Shown piece after piece: positions 4,775 through 5,060 of a stretch of 5,060 nt of DNA. This DNA comes from an uncultured Paraburkholderia sp. (GTDB taxonomy: Bacteria > Pseudomonadota > Gammaproteobacteria > Burkholderiales > Burkholderiaceae), in contig CALFSF010000521.1 in assembly GCA_937917025.1 (NCBI GenBank), forward strand, positions 1 through 5,060. Direction: 5' to 3'. Below the pieces are notes generated by a model. It saw nothing but the letters and a program-made list of their open reading frames with translations, did not search any database and was not told the origin of the DNA. Within the stretch, counting starts at the first letter, position 1; every line of letters begins with the position of its first letter. The translations under genes and the position numbers were made by a program.

Positions 4775-5060
4775 TCATGACTTCAGCGGAATCCAGAGTT
4801 CGACGCCGCCCATGCCCGTTGTCGGACTGAACTGTTCGCCATAGCGTTCAAACACGGGTGCATCGGCGATTTCGTGTCCGGACTCCGGCAACCACTTGTT
4901 CCAGATCGTGTTCCACGTGCGGCGAATCGCCGAGATGTGGTCGCGATGTTCGAATATCGCGTAACGCTGTTCGCCGATCCGCACGCGCGCCATATCGGCG
5001 GGCAGCGCTGAAAAATCCGCGACTTCGACGCCGCACAGATAGTCGAAATTGCCGGCGTCG
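4775..5060 (-). CDS. GyrI-like effector-binding domain protein, probably AraC-type regulator, C-terminal part
   Basis: The - strand frame is open from the right window edge to the stop at 4775-4777, giving 94 visible residues. They start DAGNFDYLCGVEVADFSALP and continue with MARVRIGEQRYAIFEHRDHI, then AIRRTWNTIWNKWLPES, and end with ERYGEQF and GGVELWIPLKS. This wording is the second half of the GyrI-like (BmrR/Rob C-terminal) small-molecule-binding domain, whose closing VE-WIP strand supplies a conserved glutamate to the ligand pocket. In related bacteria this domain usually follows an AraC-type helix-turn-helix region in a protein of about 280-300 residues, but it can also stand alone. The N-terminus is outside the window, so that choice is open. 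The internal ATG at 4991-4993 is not a credible start because family homology continues upstream. It converges on vapC. Confidence 0.85.
   Translation of the reverse strand, partial: DAGNFDYLCGVEVADFSALPADMARVRIGEQRYAIFEHRDHISAIRRTWNTIWNKWLPESGHEIADAPVFERYGEQFSPTTGMGGVELWIPLKS

Noticed and set aside
1..5060. CRISPR array, tRNA, rRNA, insertion sequence or prophage attachment site
   Set aside because: No spaced repeats, cloverleaf-like segments, transposase motifs or paired terminal repeats were seen. The toxin-antitoxin segment has no visible direct repeats at its edges.

Overview
The window looks like chromosome from a high-GC proteobacterium. My best guess is Burkholderiaceae (Burkholderia, Paraburkholderia or Caballeronia). 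This rests on the G/C-rich third codon positions, the gene set and the protein wording, not on any database match. Genes are close together and most lie on the + strand. The last gene points the other way.

Bases 1-1945 hold what looks like one operon: the 3' end of a YCII/DGPF-domain protein gene, a small VOC (glyoxalase-fold) protein gene, and a sigma factor gene of the ECF42 type. In the ECF42 sigma factor, a long C-terminal extension replaces the usual partner anti-sigma factor. DGPF proteins are the characteristic genomic partners of ECF42, so this part is a recognisable but poorly understood regulatory unit. Its promoter must lie left of the window.

Bases 1946-3644 hold two ordinary single genes, each with a candidate extended -10 promoter: a DUF4440 (NTF2-like) small protein and an FMN-dependent nitronate monooxygenase. 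A stretch of about 80 bases between them (2449-2531) has coding-like composition that no gene explains.

Bases 3645-4774 are clearly poorer in G+C and hold toxin-antitoxin material. First come the remains of a Phd/YefM-type antitoxin gene (N-terminal half missing, two compensating frameshifts) and a gutted PIN-domain toxin gene, still joined by their original TAATG stop/start overlap. About 110 bases later there is a complete, unrelated module: a ribbon-helix-helix antitoxin and a VapC-type PIN ribonuclease, overlapping by 7 bases. It is preceded by a perfect 11-bp inverted repeat that overlaps a candidate promoter, as expected for autoregulation. This slot seems to have received at least two different toxin-antitoxin modules.

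From 4775 to the right edge, on the - strand, is the C-terminal part of a GyrI-like effector-binding domain, probably the end of an AraC-type regulator. The 124 bases between vapC and this gene (4651-4774) lie between two converging genes, and I see no convincing gene, hairpin with T-run or other site there.

I found no convincing wholly new system. The most rewarding items are the decayed Phd/PIN relic that an automatic annotation would miss, the stacking of two toxin-antitoxin modules, and the ECF42-DGPF-VOC operon.
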